DNA of 64,000 nucleotides from Pusillimonas sp. T7-7 (GTDB taxonomy: Bacteria > Pseudomonadota > Gammaproteobacteria > Burkholderiales > Burkholderiaceae_B): the NCBI RefSeq assembly GCF_000209655.1, contig NC_015458.1, forward strand, positions 2,108,001 through 2,172,000, written 5' to 3'. A program made the position numbers and the translations under genes. Below, in pieces: positions 55,462-64,000 of the stretch (within the stretch, counting starts at the first letter, position 1; every line of letters begins with the position of its first letter). The notes beneath the pieces were generated by a model, which saw only the letters and a program-made list of their open reading frames with translations, searched no databases and had not been told where the DNA came from.

Positions 55462-56616
55462 ATGCTGTGCCGTTTTGAAAACCGCCTTTCAGGCCAGGCA
55501 TTGGAGCTGACTGAATTCAGCCATCGCATCACGGCTGGCTCGGAGACAGAACTGCCTACGGCATTTGCCCGGATCGCAGCGGCCCAGGATCAAGGCCTAT
55601 GGACCGCCTTGCTCCTGGACTACGAACTGGGCGAGTGGCTGGAGCCGGCATTTCTGAGCAATACGGCAACAGGACAGGGCGCCGCTGCAGGCCAACAGGC
55701 GCCCATGCCGTCACGCCCCCGTTTGACGGCCCTGATTTTTGCCCAGGCGCAGCACCAACCCGTGTGGGATGCGCCCCCATACAACCCTGACATTGCGCTC
55801 AAGATACGCCCATTGATCGACACCCGGCACTATCTGGCCAATATACGCTCTCTGCGTGACAGCATAGGACGCGGCGAGCTATACCAGACCAACTACACCT
55901 TTCCCATAGCCGTCGAAAGCCAGATAGCAGCTCAAGAACTTTACAGAACCATTGCCGCCAGACACCCAGCGGCCCATGCAGCCTATATCGAAGACCAGCA
56001 GCGCAGCGTACTTTCCTTCTCGCCAGAACTGTTTGTAGCCCGCCAGGGAGCAACATTGACAGTGCGTCCCATGAAGGGTACGGCGCCGCGCCATGCCGAC
56101 CCCGAGCAAGACAAAGCCGCAGGCCAGACGCTGCTGCACAGCGAAAAGAATCGCGCCGAGAACCTGATGATCGTCGACCTTTTGCGCAATGACCTGGGGC
56201 GTATTGCCACACCGGGCTCGGTCAAGGTAGAAAAACTGTTCTCATTGGAGCAGTACCCTTCCGTCTGGACACTGACTTCCACCATTTGCGCCGAAGCGCC
56301 TGATATCAGCCTGGAACACATGCTGCGTGCATTATTTCCCTGTGGTTCGATTACCGGCGCACCCAAGATCGCGGCCATGCAAAAAATAAAACAGCTGGAA
56401 GATCGACCGCGCGGCATTTATTGCGGCAGCATCGGCTGGCTGGCGCCGAACGGTGATTGTTCGCTGAACGTGGCCATACGCACCATAGAAATGCACGATG
56501 CGCGGCACGGTATCTTTGGTGTGGGCGGGGGTATTGTTTACGACTCTGACCCAGAACTGGAATGGCAGGAATGTATGTGGAAGGCTCGGATACTCAATAC
56601 AAATAACTGTGGCTAA
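55462..56616 (+). CDS. pabB: Aminodeoxychorismate synthase component I
   Basis: A protein of 384 residues of the chorismate-utilising family. Motifs: 'IGRGELYQTNYTFP', 'SFSPELFVARQG', 'LTVRPMKGTAPRH' (Lys used by PabB-type enzymes), 'LLRNDLGRI', 'GSITGAPKI' and 'GVGGGIVYDSDPELEW'. It makes 4-amino-4-deoxychorismate from chorismate with PabA (not seen here) for folate synthesis. It lacks the N-terminal extension of anthranilate synthase. The next gene encodes a class IV lyase, giving a pabB-pabC pair. Confidence 0.95.
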   Translation: MLCRFENRLSGQALELTEFSHRITAGSETELPTAFARIAAAQDQGLWTALLLDYELGEWLEPAFLSNTATGQGAAAGQQAPMPSRPRLTALIFAQAQHQPVWDAPPYNPDIALKIRPLIDTRHYLANIRSLRDSIGRGELYQTNYTFPIAVESQIAAQELYRTIAARHPAAHAAYIEDQQRSVLSFSPELFVARQGATLTVRPMKGTAPRHADPEQDKAAGQTLLHSEKNRAENLMIVDLLRNDLGRIATPGSVKVEKLFSLEQYPSVWTLTSTICAEAPDISLEHMLRALFPCGSITGAPKIAAMQKIKQLEDRPRGIYCGSIGWLAPNGDCSLNVAIRTIEMHDARHGIFGVGGGIVYDSDPELEWQECMWKARILNTNNCG

Positions 56617-56630
56617 GGTACGGACGGACC

Positions 56631-57302
56631 ATGACTGAACCCCAGAACATACAGCTGATAGAAACCATGCGGGTCGAACCCGGCGGGCTCATTCCCTTGC
56701 TGGCCGGCCATATGCAACGACTGGATGCATCTTGCCGCGTGCTGGGCTATGCACCGCCAACAGCCCTGGATGTCAGGCTACGCCAATATATAAACGGCCT
56801 GGACACCACTCAAACCCACCGGCTGCGACTGCTGCTCAGTCGAGACGGCGGCGTAACGCTGGCTTCCAGCATCTTGCCAGACACGCCCCAGCCAGTACAA
56901 CTGGCACTGCAGCCCAGGGCTTTGCAGGCCGACCCCTACTGGCTGCGGCATAAAACCACACACAGGCCTTGGTATGACGCGGCCCAAACCTGGCTGTCTG
57001 AAAACAGTGCGTTCTTCGATATTGTGTTCTGCAATGAACAGGACCAGGTTTGCGAAGCCAGCCGCAGCAACGTGTATATACAAGACAATGCCGGACGCTG
57101 GCTGACGCCACCGCCAAGCTGCGGCCTGCTCCCTGGTGTGCAAAGACAGAATTTACTGAACCGGGGACTGGTCACTGAGGCTATCATCAGCCGCCAGGAC
57201 TTGCTGAATGCACCCGCTGTCCGAGTGTCCAACGCATTACGCGGATGGCTGGATGCCGTGGTAGCCAGTCGCGACCAGACAAACAGCAGCACCGACGCAT
57301 AA
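56631..57302 (+). CDS. pabC: Aminodeoxychorismate lyase-like class IV PLP enzyme
   Basis: A protein of 223 residues. Class IV fold pattern: '[30 protein letters not shown]', the PLP Lys in '[16 protein letters not shown]', the Glu in '[11 protein letters not shown]' and '[15 protein letters not shown]'. Next to pabB it most likely releases pyruvate from aminodeoxychorismate to give p-aminobenzoate. It is somewhat shorter than the 270-residue enteric PabC. In other Burkholderiales the two activities are fused; here they are separate genes 14 bp apart. Confidence 0.88.
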   Translation: MTEPQNIQLIETMRVEPGGLIPLLAGHMQRLDASCRVLGYAPPTALDVRLRQYINGLDTTQTHRLRLLLSRDGGVTLASSILPDTPQPVQLALQPRALQADPYWLRHKTTHRPWYDAAQTWLSENSAFFDIVFCNEQDQVCEASRSNVYIQDNAGRWLTPPPSCGLLPGVQRQNLLNRGLVTEAIISRQDLLNAPAVRVSNALRGWLDAVVASRDQTNSSTDA

Positions 57303-57333
57303 TCCTTGCAATCCCCATACTGGACTCAAGACT

Positions 57334-57666
57334 TTGGAACTTCTACGCCTGGCTTTACTGTTTGCCATCACCGCCTTTGCAGAAATTGTGGGATGCTATC
57401 TGCCGTGGCTGGTCATCAAGCAGGGAAAATCCGCGCTGTTGCTGATACCTGCCGTCCTATCGCTGGCCCTCTTTGCCTGGCTGCTCACACTGCACCCAAC
57501 CGCCGCGGGAAGAACCTACGCGGCTTACGGCGGCATGTATATTGCTATCGCATTGCTATGGCTGCGTTTCGTCGAGGGCGTGTCCTTAACTCGCTGGGAT
57601 ATAGCTGGCGCTGCCATCGCCTTGACTGGCATGGCGGTCATCGCACTGCAGCCGTCAACAAGCTAA
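57334..57666 (+). CDS. ynfA: YnfA-family (UPF0060) small membrane protein
   Basis: A protein of 110 residues with four membrane helices and the family start '[34 protein letters not shown]', then '[51 protein letters not shown]'. YnfA is a small multidrug resistance-like protein, physiological substrate uncertain. The start codon is TTG, directly followed by the conserved N terminus; no in-frame ATG gives a better protein. It follows pabC by 31 bp. Confidence 0.9.
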   Translation: MELLRLALLFAITAFAEIVGCYLPWLVIKQGKSALLLIPAVLSLALFAWLLTLHPTAAGRTYAAYGGMYIAIALLWLRFVEGVSLTRWDIAGAAIALTGMAVIALQPSTS

Positions 57667-57717
57667 GCTTATGGCTTAACCCAGGACTACACACAGCACA
57701 AGAGACAGGGATAGATC

Positions 57718-58368
57718 ATGCTGCACTCCCACATTGACCACATCGTCATTACCGCATCCTCGCTTGCAGCGGGTTCAGAATACATATACCGCGCCCTGGG
57801 GGTTCCACTGGAATCAGGCGGCGAACACCCGCGCATGGGTACCCATAACTTATTACTAAGGTTGGGCAAAGACGTTTATCTGGAAGTGATCGCCATCAAT
57901 CCCGAGGCACAACAACCCGACCGGCCATGCTGGTTCGGATTGAGCAGTCACTATAACCAGGCCACCGGCCTGGCAGGCTGGGTCGCCAGGACCAACGACA
58001 TCGTAGCGGCCTCTCAGGCCACGACCTTACCCCTGGGTCCGGTCGAAACCATGACGCGCGGGCCGCTAGCATGGCAAATCACCATACCTGATGACGGCAG
58101 GCTGGTCATGAACGGAGTCGCTCCCGCGCTTATACAGTGGAATGATGAACAGCATCCGGCAAGCCGCATGGAAGACATAGGTTGCACACTGGTGGGCCTG
58201 GAAGCGTTTCATACCGATGCGGCAAGTGTCCAGCAACTATTGGAGCAAATTGGTTTTGAAGGTCCATTTACCGTATCACCACTGGAGGCAGACGAAGCCC
58301 CTTACTTGATCGCACACATCCAGACACCCTCCGGGCCACGGCAGCTCGACAGCCGTCACGCTCCCTAA
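57718..58368 (+). CDS. VOC-family (glyoxalase-like) protein
   Basis: A protein of 216 residues with the glyoxalase_3-type layout: 'SHIDHIVITASSLAAGSEYIYRALGVPLESGGEHPRMGTHNLLLRLGKDVYLEVIAINPEA' holds the first beta-alpha-beta-beta-beta unit with potential metal His and Glu. The second half contains 'WQITIPDDGRLVMNGVAPALIQW'. Members are enzymes or binding proteins; substrate unknown. It converges on tcdA, 46 bp away, with no obvious terminator between. Confidence 0.86.
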   Translation: MLHSHIDHIVITASSLAAGSEYIYRALGVPLESGGEHPRMGTHNLLLRLGKDVYLEVIAINPEAQQPDRPCWFGLSSHYNQATGLAGWVARTNDIVAASQATTLPLGPVETMTRGPLAWQITIPDDGRLVMNGVAPALIQWNDEQHPASRMEDIGCTLVGLEAFHTDAASVQQLLEQIGFEGPFTVSPLEADEAPYLIAHIQTPSGPRQLDSRHAP

Positions 58369-58414
58369 AACGGGCTTATTCAGGCCTCTTCGGTCGGCTT
58401 ATTGTGAATTTTTT

Positions 58415-59296
58415 CTAGCTGACGAATTTCCCATTCAGGAAATACTGAATGGCCTCGTTGGCGGCAGCCATGCCCATGGCACCGGTTACAGTGACGACCG
58501 AGCCATAACCCGCACACGATAAACCCTGCAAGGCAGACGCTTCGGGTGCTTGCGTCGCGATCAAGCCAAGCTCCTGGCGGTCGGGCGCCTGCATGACAGG
58601 CACTTTAACCTTGGCCTGCTGCCATTGCGCCGGCAACAAGACAGCCTGATCAAACCACAAAGAGCGTACCCCCATTTTGGGTATACGCTTGCGCACCTTG
58701 CCCGCCTGGCTCGCCGCCTTGGGATAACCGTGCTGACGCCTGAGCGTATTGCGCAGCTTGGCCAGCAAGGCATCGTTGACAGCCGCAGACAAGTCGCCCG
58801 CACGCAAACTAAGCGGATTGGTCTTGCCACCCGCGCCCCCACACACCACAATTGGTATATTGCGTCGGCGAGCCTCAAGAATCATGGCTATCTTGGCCTG
58901 GGCCTGGTCGGTGCAATCGATAATAAGACGAACATCGCCAGCAAACAGATCCGCCACATTTTCAGGGCTGACGAAATCATCGATGATCTGCAAACGACAG
59001 GCCGGATTGATGCCATGCACGCGCTGCGCCATGGCCATCACCTTGGCCTGGCCCAATGTTTCATTTAGCGCGTGCAACTGCCGGTTGATATTAGATTCTG
59101 CAATATGATCAAGATCGATCAGGCTGAGCGCACCTATACCCGTGCGGGCCAGCGCTTCGGCGCACCATGACCCCACCCCGCCGATACCGGCCACCGCCAC
59201 ATGTGCAGCACTAAGGCTGCCCAGGCTTGCTGGGCCGTACAAACGCTCCAGGCCACCAAAACGGCGCTCTAGATCAAGGGAAACGGCATCGGACAT
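58415..59296 (-). CDS. tcdA: tRNA threonylcarbamoyladenosine dehydratase (TcdA/CsdL)
   Basis: A protein of 293 residues, E1-like (ThiF family). Nucleotide-binding motif 'VAVAGIGGVGSWCAEALARTGIG', 'LIDLDHIAESNINRQLHAL', 'IDCTDQAQAKIAMI' and the Cys-containing 'IVVCGGAGGKTNPLSL' are all in place. The enzyme cyclises t6A to ct6A in tRNAs reading ANN codons with ATP. The usual sulfur-transfer partners (CsdAE) are not in view. Length and motif spacing match the family. Confidence 0.94.
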   Translation of the reverse strand: MSDAVSLDLERRFGGLERLYGPASLGSLSAAHVAVAGIGGVGSWCAEALARTGIGALSLIDLDHIAESNINRQLHALNETLGQAKVMAMAQRVHGINPACRLQIIDDFVSPENVADLFAGDVRLIIDCTDQAQAKIAMILEARRRNIPIVVCGGAGGKTNPLSLRAGDLSAAVNDALLAKLRNTLRRQHGYPKAASQAGKVRKRIPKMGVRSLWFDQAVLLPAQWQQAKVKVPVMQAPDRQELGLIATQAPEASALQGLSCAGYGSVVTVTGAMGMAAANEAIQYFLNGKFVS

Positions 59297-59436
59297 GGCA
59301 GACTCTAGTAAAGCGGGGCATTGTATTGCGATGAATTTTCACACGAGCAGGAACTACGTATATCTGGCTCAGATGGAAGTTTACCTTCTAGGGCTTAAAA
59401 TAGATCTCAGCACCAACATCCGGAGCCGCCAGCAAA

Positions 59437-60087
59437 GTGAATACCGTTTTCTCGCCAGATCCCCATGCCATGCCCGCCCCCAGCAACTTCCGGCTGCTTA
59501 CCGATGCCGAACGCCAAGCATCACTGCAGGCGTCGCTGGCCGACTGGAGGCCCGACCAGGATCTATGGGTATACGGCTATGGTTCACTGATATGGCGTCC
59601 TGAATTTTATTTTTCTGAAAAACGGACAGCGCTTCTGCACGGCTATCATCGGGCCCTGTGCTTGTGGTCCAGGGTAAACCGGGGCACGCCCGACCAGCCC
59701 GGCCTGGTGTTCGGCCTGGATACTGGTGGTTCCTGCCAGGGCATGGCATTCCGTATCCCGGCCGGCGATGTCCCCACCGCCATGGAAGCACTCTGGCGCC
59801 GTGAAATGCCCAGTGGCGCCTATATACCCAAATGGCTGAACTGCCGCACAAACGATGGGCCGATTACCGCCCTGGCCTTCACCATGAACCGCAATACTGA
59901 CGCATACGTCAGCGGACTGCCGGTTGACCGGCTGGTGCAAATCGTTCGCAATGCCCATGGCAGCTATGGCCCCTGCATAGAGTACGTGCTGGAAACCGCA
60001 CAGGCCCTGAAACAATCAAACATACACGACAAACGGCTTCAGGCCCTGGTCGGCGCACTGCATACGTCCATGGCCCCAGGCAGCTAG
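59437..60087 (+). CDS. ChaC-like gamma-glutamylcyclotransferase
   Basis: A protein of 216 residues (205 if the ATG at 59470 is used instead of the GTG at 59437). It has the substrate loop '[15 protein letters not shown]', '[28 protein letters not shown]', the probable catalytic Glu in '[14 protein letters not shown]', and a C-terminal '[22 protein letters not shown]'. ChaC enzymes degrade glutathione to 5-oxoproline and Cys-Gly. A cation-transport link implied by the old name ChaC is not supported. The gene stands alone between tcdA (divergent) and pdxH. Confidence 0.9.
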   Translation: MNTVFSPDPHAMPAPSNFRLLTDAERQASLQASLADWRPDQDLWVYGYGSLIWRPEFYFSEKRTALLHGYHRALCLWSRVNRGTPDQPGLVFGLDTGGSCQGMAFRIPAGDVPTAMEALWRREMPSGAYIPKWLNCRTNDGPITALAFTMNRNTDAYVSGLPVDRLVQIVRNAHGSYGPCIEYVLETAQALKQSNIHDKRLQALVGALHTSMAPGS

Positions 60088-60163
60088 GCCAAGGCGGCTG
60101 CCTCGCACCACAGCATCCGGTAAACTAGCAGCTATTCCCTTGATACTTATTGCATCTGCCATC

Positions 60164-60796
60164 ATGACTGTTGCCGATATCCGCCAGAGCTACGAAAAAT
60201 TCGAACTGATCGAAAGCACCCTGGCCGCTGATCCCTTCGAGCAGTTCACCCTGTGGTTCAACGACGCCCTGGCCGCCAAGGTAGCCGAGCCCAATGCCAT
60301 GACGCTGGCCACCACCACCCTGGCAGGCAGGCCTTCGGCACGTATCGTGCTGCTTAAGGGTTTTGATGCGCAAGGGTTCGTCTTTTATACCAATTACCTT
60401 TCACGCAAAGGGCATGAGCTGGCAGAAAACCCCAACGCCAGCCTGCTCTTTTTCTGGCCTGAACTCGAGCGTCAAGTTCGCATAGAGGGCGTCATAGAAA
60501 AAGCCTCAGCAGCCGAATCCGACACCTACTTTCAAAGCCGTCCGCTGGGATCACGCATAGGCGCCTGGGTATCGCCACAAAGCCAGCCCATCACCCGGGC
60601 AGAGCTTGAAGTACGCGCGGCCGAACTGACCAAATCCTTGGGCGAACAACCCGCCAGACCAGAGCATTGGGGCGGTTACCGCCTTAACCCTGATCGCGTC
60701 GAGTTCTGGCAAGGCCGCCCATCGCGGCTCCACGACCGGCTGGTGTTCCAGCGCGATACAAACCAGGCCTGGTCGCATATACGCCTGGCACCGTAA
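60164..60796 (+). CDS. pdxH: Pyridoxamine 5'-phosphate oxidase
   Basis: A protein of 210 residues. Motifs: '[32 protein letters not shown]', '[38 protein letters not shown]', '[20 protein letters not shown]' and C-terminal '[26 protein letters not shown]...WSHIRLAP'. It makes pyridoxal 5'-phosphate from PNP or PMP with FMN and oxygen. I start at the ATG at 60164; a TTG upstream is less likely. A flavin reductase gene follows 15 bp later, which may or may not be related to FMN supply. Confidence 0.97.
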   Translation: MTVADIRQSYEKFELIESTLAADPFEQFTLWFNDALAAKVAEPNAMTLATTTLAGRPSARIVLLKGFDAQGFVFYTNYLSRKGHELAENPNASLLFFWPELERQVRIEGVIEKASAAESDTYFQSRPLGSRIGAWVSPQSQPITRAELEVRAAELTKSLGEQPARPEHWGGYRLNPDRVEFWQGRPSRLHDRLVFQRDTNQAWSHIRLAP

Positions 60797-60811
60797 GCAC
60801 CAGGCATCCAT

Positions 60812-61336
60812 ATGGCTCCAACAACTCCCGATTTCGATTCGCTCTTTTTCCGCTCCGCCCTGGGCCGATTCGCAACAGGTGTTACCGTCATCACCACCGA
60901 AAGCAATTCCGACAGCAAGCCATTGGGGCTAACCATCAGCTCCTTCAATTCGGTTTCGCTGGAGCCGCCCATGGTGCTGTGGTCCTTATCGCGCAGCGCC
61001 TCATCACTCATCCAATTCCGGCAATCCGAACGTTACGTCGTGCATGTGCTGGCAGCATCGCAGCTCCCTTTGGCAAAACGATTTGCCTATGGCTCTCAGG
61101 CACAGCGATTTGATGGCCTGGCATTGACTCGGGCGCCCGGCGGAACACTGATGCTCGATGACACCGAGTGTGCTGCCTGGTTTGAATGCTACAACCTGAC
61201 GCAGCACGTAGCTGGCGATCACATGATCTTTGTAGGACAAGTAGAGCATTGCCATCGCAACTTCAATCAACCGCTGGTGTACCATGCCGGCGATTTCGAC
61301 TTGACTCCGTCAACCGAGCCTTTATCGAGTAATTGA
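60812..61336 (+). CDS. Flavin reductase-like domain protein
   Basis: A protein of 174 residues with the flavin reductase-like split barrel: 'FFRSALGRFATGVTVITT', 'PLGLTISSFNSVSLEPPMVLWSLSRSASSLIQF', and 'HMIFVGQVEHCHRNFNQPLVYHAGDFD'. Such proteins reduce FMN or FAD with NAD(P)H, often to serve a monooxygenase partner. No partner monooxygenase gene is adjacent; the next gene encodes an FAD-dependent dehydrogenase of another type. It begins 15 bp after pdxH. Confidence 0.92.
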   Translation: MAPTTPDFDSLFFRSALGRFATGVTVITTESNSDSKPLGLTISSFNSVSLEPPMVLWSLSRSASSLIQFRQSERYVVHVLAASQLPLAKRFAYGSQAQRFDGLALTRAPGGTLMLDDTECAAWFECYNLTQHVAGDHMIFVGQVEHCHRNFNQPLVYHAGDFDLTPSTEPLSSN

Positions 61337-61375
61337 CAAACGGGCTGACGGGATAATCAACATGCAGGAAATTTT

Positions 61376-62500
61376 ATGGCAGCAGATATAGACTGCGTCG
61401 TCCTGGGAGCCGGCGTCGTCGGCCTGGCCGTCGCGCGCGAACTCGCCCTGACGGGACGGGAAGTCATGGTGATCGAGGCCAGCGAGGCCATCGGTACCGG
61501 CACGAGCTCACGCAATTCGGAAGTCATCCACGCAGGCATTTACTACGAGCCAGGCAGCCTCAAGGCGCAGCTATGTGTAGCGGGCAAACACTTGCTTTAC
61601 AGCTATTGCGACGAGCGCGGCGTGCCTTATAAAAAAACAGGCAAACTGATCGTAGCGGCAACGCCCGAGCAAAGCGCCCAGCTGCACCGGATAGCCGATC
61701 ATGCCCGAAGCAACGGTGTTGACGACTTGTATCAGATCAGCGGCGCCCAGGCCCGCGAGCTGGAGCCGGCGCTCGCCTGCGACGCAGCCCTTGTCTCGCC
61801 CTCGACCGGCATCGTCGATAGCCATGGCCTTATGCTGGCACTTCAGGGTGATGCCGAAAACCACGGCGCCCAGTGCGTGTTCCATACCGCCTTCCGCCAA
61901 GGCAAAGTGCTGGACTCGGGTGAGTTCGAGCTGGAATTCGAAGGCGACGAACCCATGACATTGACGGCAGGCAGCGTGATCAACTCGACGGGGCTGCACG
62001 CACCGGCTGTCGCCCGCAAGCTGCAGGGACAGCCAGGCGAGCTGATACCGCAGGCCTACTTCTGCAAGGGCAGCTACTTCACCTTGTCGGGCCGTTCACC
62101 CTTCAGCCGCCTTATTTATCCCATGCCCAACAACGCAGGCCTGGGCGTGCACCTTACCGTCGACCTGGGCGGCCAAGCCAAATTCGGTCCCGACACAGAA
62201 TGGATAGACGGCGAAGACTATACACTGGACCCCAAGCGCGCCGATGCGTTCTACGCCGCAGTACGCAGTTACTGGCCTGCCCTGCCCGATGGCGCCCTGA
62301 ACCCTGGCTACACCGGCATCCGTCCTAAAATCGTAGGGCCCGGCGCGCCAGCGGCCGACTTCGCCATCATGGGGCCGGCCACCCATGGCATCCCCAACCT
62401 GGTCAACCTGTTCGGCCTGGAATCACCCGCATTGACCGCTAGTCTGGCCATTGCCCAAGCAGTACGCGCAGCACTGGACGAAACACCACACAAGCGCTAA
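61376..62500 (+). CDS. LhgO-like FAD-dependent oxidoreductase (2-hydroxyglutarate type)
   Basis: A protein of 374 residues of the DAO superfamily. FAD motif '[52 protein letters not shown]' at the N terminus, '[13 protein letters not shown]', and the late '[12 protein letters not shown]' and '[26 protein letters not shown]' typical of L-2-hydroxyglutarate dehydrogenase (LhgO) and its homologues. It likely oxidises a 2-hydroxyacid and passes electrons to quinone; the substrate is inferred only from the family. It is followed after 11 bp by purU. Confidence 0.88.
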   Translation: MAADIDCVVLGAGVVGLAVARELALTGREVMVIEASEAIGTGTSSRNSEVIHAGIYYEPGSLKAQLCVAGKHLLYSYCDERGVPYKKTGKLIVAATPEQSAQLHRIADHARSNGVDDLYQISGAQARELEPALACDAALVSPSTGIVDSHGLMLALQGDAENHGAQCVFHTAFRQGKVLDSGEFELEFEGDEPMTLTAGSVINSTGLHAPAVARKLQGQPGELIPQAYFCKGSYFTLSGRSPFSRLIYPMPNNAGLGVHLTVDLGGQAKFGPDTEWIDGEDYTLDPKRADAFYAAVRSYWPALPDGALNPGYTGIRPKIVGPGAPAADFAIMGPATHGIPNLVNLFGLESPALTASLAIAQAVRAALDETPHKR

Positions 62501-62511
62501 AGCACAACTTT

Positions 62512-63360
62512 ATGAAAGACTACATCCTGACCCTATCCTGCCCCGACCGCATCGGTATCGTACATAGTGTTACCGGCTGGTTACTGGGCCTGCACGGCAA
62601 CATTATCGATGCACAGCAGTTTGGTGACCTGGGTACCGAACGCTTTTTTCTGCGTGTGCACTTCGCCCTGCCCCAGCCTGCCGACACCGCCGAACTGGAA
62701 GCCTCTTTTGCGGCCACGGCAGAAAGGTTCGATATGGAGGCGCATATTTACGATGCGCAATGCAAGGCGCGCTTGCTGATATTGGTCAGCCGCCAGGGCC
62801 ATTGCTTGAACGACTTGCTGTTCCGCAAACATAGCGGGCAACTTCCCGTAGAAATTGCGGGTATTGTTTCCAACCATAAAGACTATGCTGCCATGGCCCA
62901 GGCCTACGGGATTCCATACCACTATTTGCCGGTGAACGCGGAGACCCGCGAGACCCAAGAGCAGCAAATTCTTGATATTGTGGCCAAAGAAAAAATTGAT
63001 CTGGTTGTGTTGGCACGGTATATGCAGATTCTGTCGAATAACTTATGCCAGGCTTTATCAGGCCGTGCCATCAATATTCACCATAGCTTTCTGCCCAGTT
63101 TCAAGGGCGCGCGCCCTTATCACCAGGCCCACGCGCGCGGGGTAAAAATCATCGGCGCCACCGCACACTATGTGACCGCCGATCTCGACGAAGGCCCGAT
63201 CATTGAGCAGGATATCGAGCGTGTGGACCACACACTGGAATCCCAAGACCTGACCCAAGTAGGCAGCGACGTCGAGTCCCTGGTGCTGGCTCGCGCTGTG
63301 CGCTGGCATGTGGAGCACCGGATTCTGCTGAATGGACAGCGGACGGTGGTTTTTCGGTAG
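62512..63360 (+). CDS. purU: Formyltetrahydrofolate deformylase
   Basis: A protein of 282 residues. An N-terminal ACT domain ('ILTLSCPDRIGIVHSVTGWLLGLHGNIIDAQQFGD') is followed by the hydrolase domain with 'VLARYMQILSNNLC', the active-site 'INIHHSFLPSFKGARPYHQAHARGVKIIGATAHYVTADLDEGPIIEQD'. It releases formate from 10-formyl-THF, balancing one-carbon pools and supplying formate for purine synthesis. It is close to the LhgO-like gene (11 bp) and converges on the gamma-glutamyltransferase gene. Confidence 0.96.
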   Translation: MKDYILTLSCPDRIGIVHSVTGWLLGLHGNIIDAQQFGDLGTERFFLRVHFALPQPADTAELEASFAATAERFDMEAHIYDAQCKARLLILVSRQGHCLNDLLFRKHSGQLPVEIAGIVSNHKDYAAMAQAYGIPYHYLPVNAETRETQEQQILDIVAKEKIDLVVLARYMQILSNNLCQALSGRAINIHHSFLPSFKGARPYHQAHARGVKIIGATAHYVTADLDEGPIIEQDIERVDHTLESQDLTQVGSDVESLVLARAVRWHVEHRILLNGQRTVVFR

Positions 63361-63397
63361 TCGGCTTCCGCTTTCTAACGGGATTGGTTTTGCCGGT

Positions 63398-64000
63398 TCA
63401 CCCCCCGGCTGCCACACCCTCCCGACGCGGATCAGCACCGCCCTCCAACCCGTCAGGCGTCAACCGGATACCTTGCAGGCCACTGGGAAAATCAACTTCC
63501 CGCACTTCATGCCCCATTGCCCGCAAGTCTTCGGCGACATCACGCAAAACAGTATCCTTCTCCAGATCCGTGTAGTGATTCCGGCTGCCGAAATTAGGCA
63601 GGTCAATAGCCTCTTGCAGACTCAAATTCCAATCCAGAACACCAACCAGCACCTTGGCCACAAAATTGATGATGGAAGCCCCGCCCGGAGAGCCGATCGC
63701 CATATAAGGCTTGCCATCCTTCAGCACCAGCATGGGCGACATCGAACTGCGTGGACGCTTGCCCGGTTCCAGCCGATTGACCACCAGCTTGTTCTGGGCA
63801 TCAACATCAGACAAAGAAAAATCAGTCAGCTGATTATTCAGAAGAAAGCCATCAACGAATATCTTGCTGCCGAATGCAGACTCTATGCTGCTGGTCATCG
63901 ACATCACACTGCCTTCGCGATCAACCACCACAATATGCGTCGTCGACGGCAGCTCGGGCGACGTATCTTCACCGCGAACTGCAAGCATGCCTACAGGGTC
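63398..64000 (-). CDS. ggt: Gamma-glutamyltransferase, C-terminal part (gene cut by window edge)
   Basis: The reverse frame is open from the window edge to a TGA at 63398 (about 200 codons). It contains the autocatalytic Thr in 'PELPSTTHIVVVDREGSVMSMTSSIESAFGS', the substrate-binding 'RPRSSMSPMLVLKDGKPYMAIGSPGGASIINFVAKVL', and a C-terminal 'GGADPRREGVAAGG'. The visible part is essentially the small subunit, released after self-cleavage at that Thr. The enzyme is normally periplasmic and cleaves glutathione; the signal peptide and large subunit lie outside the window. Confidence 0.95.
   Translation of the reverse strand, partial: DPVGMLAVRGEDTSPELPSTTHIVVVDREGSVMSMTSSIESAFGSKIFVDGFLLNNQLTDFSLSDVDAQNKLVVNRLEPGKRPRSSMSPMLVLKDGKPYMAIGSPGGASIINFVAKVLVGVLDWNLSLQEAIDLPNFGSRNHYTDLEKDTVLRDVAEDLRAMGHEVREVDFPSGLQGIRLTPDGLEGGADPRREGVAAGG

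Overview
The window looks like ordinary chromosome from a beta-proteobacterium of the Alcaligenaceae (Bordetella / Achromobacter / Pusillimonas relatives). This is inferred from family content, not from a search. The signs are two orphan Bug/TctC-type periplasmic solute-binding proteins, a PagL-type lipid A deacylase, an alanine-rich phasin, a CHCC zinc-finger protein next to ilvE, a short beta-type Fis, the dusB-fis-purH-ruvC-ruvA order, and a giant tandem UvrA. The DNA is moderately GC-rich. I saw no insertion sequence, prophage, integrase or CRISPR array.

Layout. 1-5.1 kb: end of a Bug protein, hslR, pagL, an SDR dehydrogenase, a phospholipase D-like lipoprotein, tRNA-Cys and a small exported protein. 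5.4-10 kb: an orphan MetI-like permease, then a tight run (unknown protein, Nudix hydrolase, aat, bpt, pyrD) ending in a strong bidirectional terminator. 10-17.7 kb: phasin, Bug protein, IclR regulator, CinA-like protein, EI24 membrane protein, thioredoxin-like protein, rhlE and azlCD. 17.7-25.3 kb: ilvE, zinc finger, SnoaL-like protein and YheT hydrolase; on the other strand bepA, a CtaG-like protein and small membrane proteins; then a UbiH-type hydroxylase ending in a 23-bp perfect palindrome. 25.4-34.7 kb: dusB-fis-purH-ruvC-ruvA, an antisense dehydratase, ruvB, recQ and an outer-membrane barrel. 34.7-41.2 kb: a CLC channel, an OmpR/EnvZ-type pair and a cytochrome bd-like gene pair. 41.3-49.6 kb: glnS, minCDE, an OsmB-like lipoprotein, an isochorismatase-like hydrolase, ettA, an acidic protein, a glycosyltransferase and an unlisted 42-residue basic protein. 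49.7-64 kb: the 1911-residue tandem UvrA, pabB, pabC, ynfA, a VOC protein, tcdA, a ChaC-like protein, pdxH, a flavin reductase, an LhgO-like oxidoreductase, purU and the 3' part of a gamma-glutamyltransferase gene.

Most genes are housekeeping: nucleotide synthesis (pyrD, purH, purU), folate (pabB, pabC), DNA repair and recombination (uvrA-like, ruvABC, recQ), division-site placement (minCDE), translation (glnS, ettA, tRNA-Cys, dusB, tcdA) and N-end-rule tagging (aat, bpt).

The most interesting item is the cytochrome bd-like operon at 38.8-41.2 kb. Its subunit I aligns without gaps to E. coli CydA around the key helices (alignment from memory), yet all three haem axial ligands and both conserved glutamates are replaced, while subunit II keeps its signature motifs. 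Other items worth a second look are the tandem UvrA, the 23-bp palindrome made from an inverted copy of a gene's 3' end, the rhlE leader carrying an anti-Shine-Dalgarno-like sequence, a PagL with Asn where the triad Glu is expected, and a histidine kinase with Gly at the usual phosphatase position.
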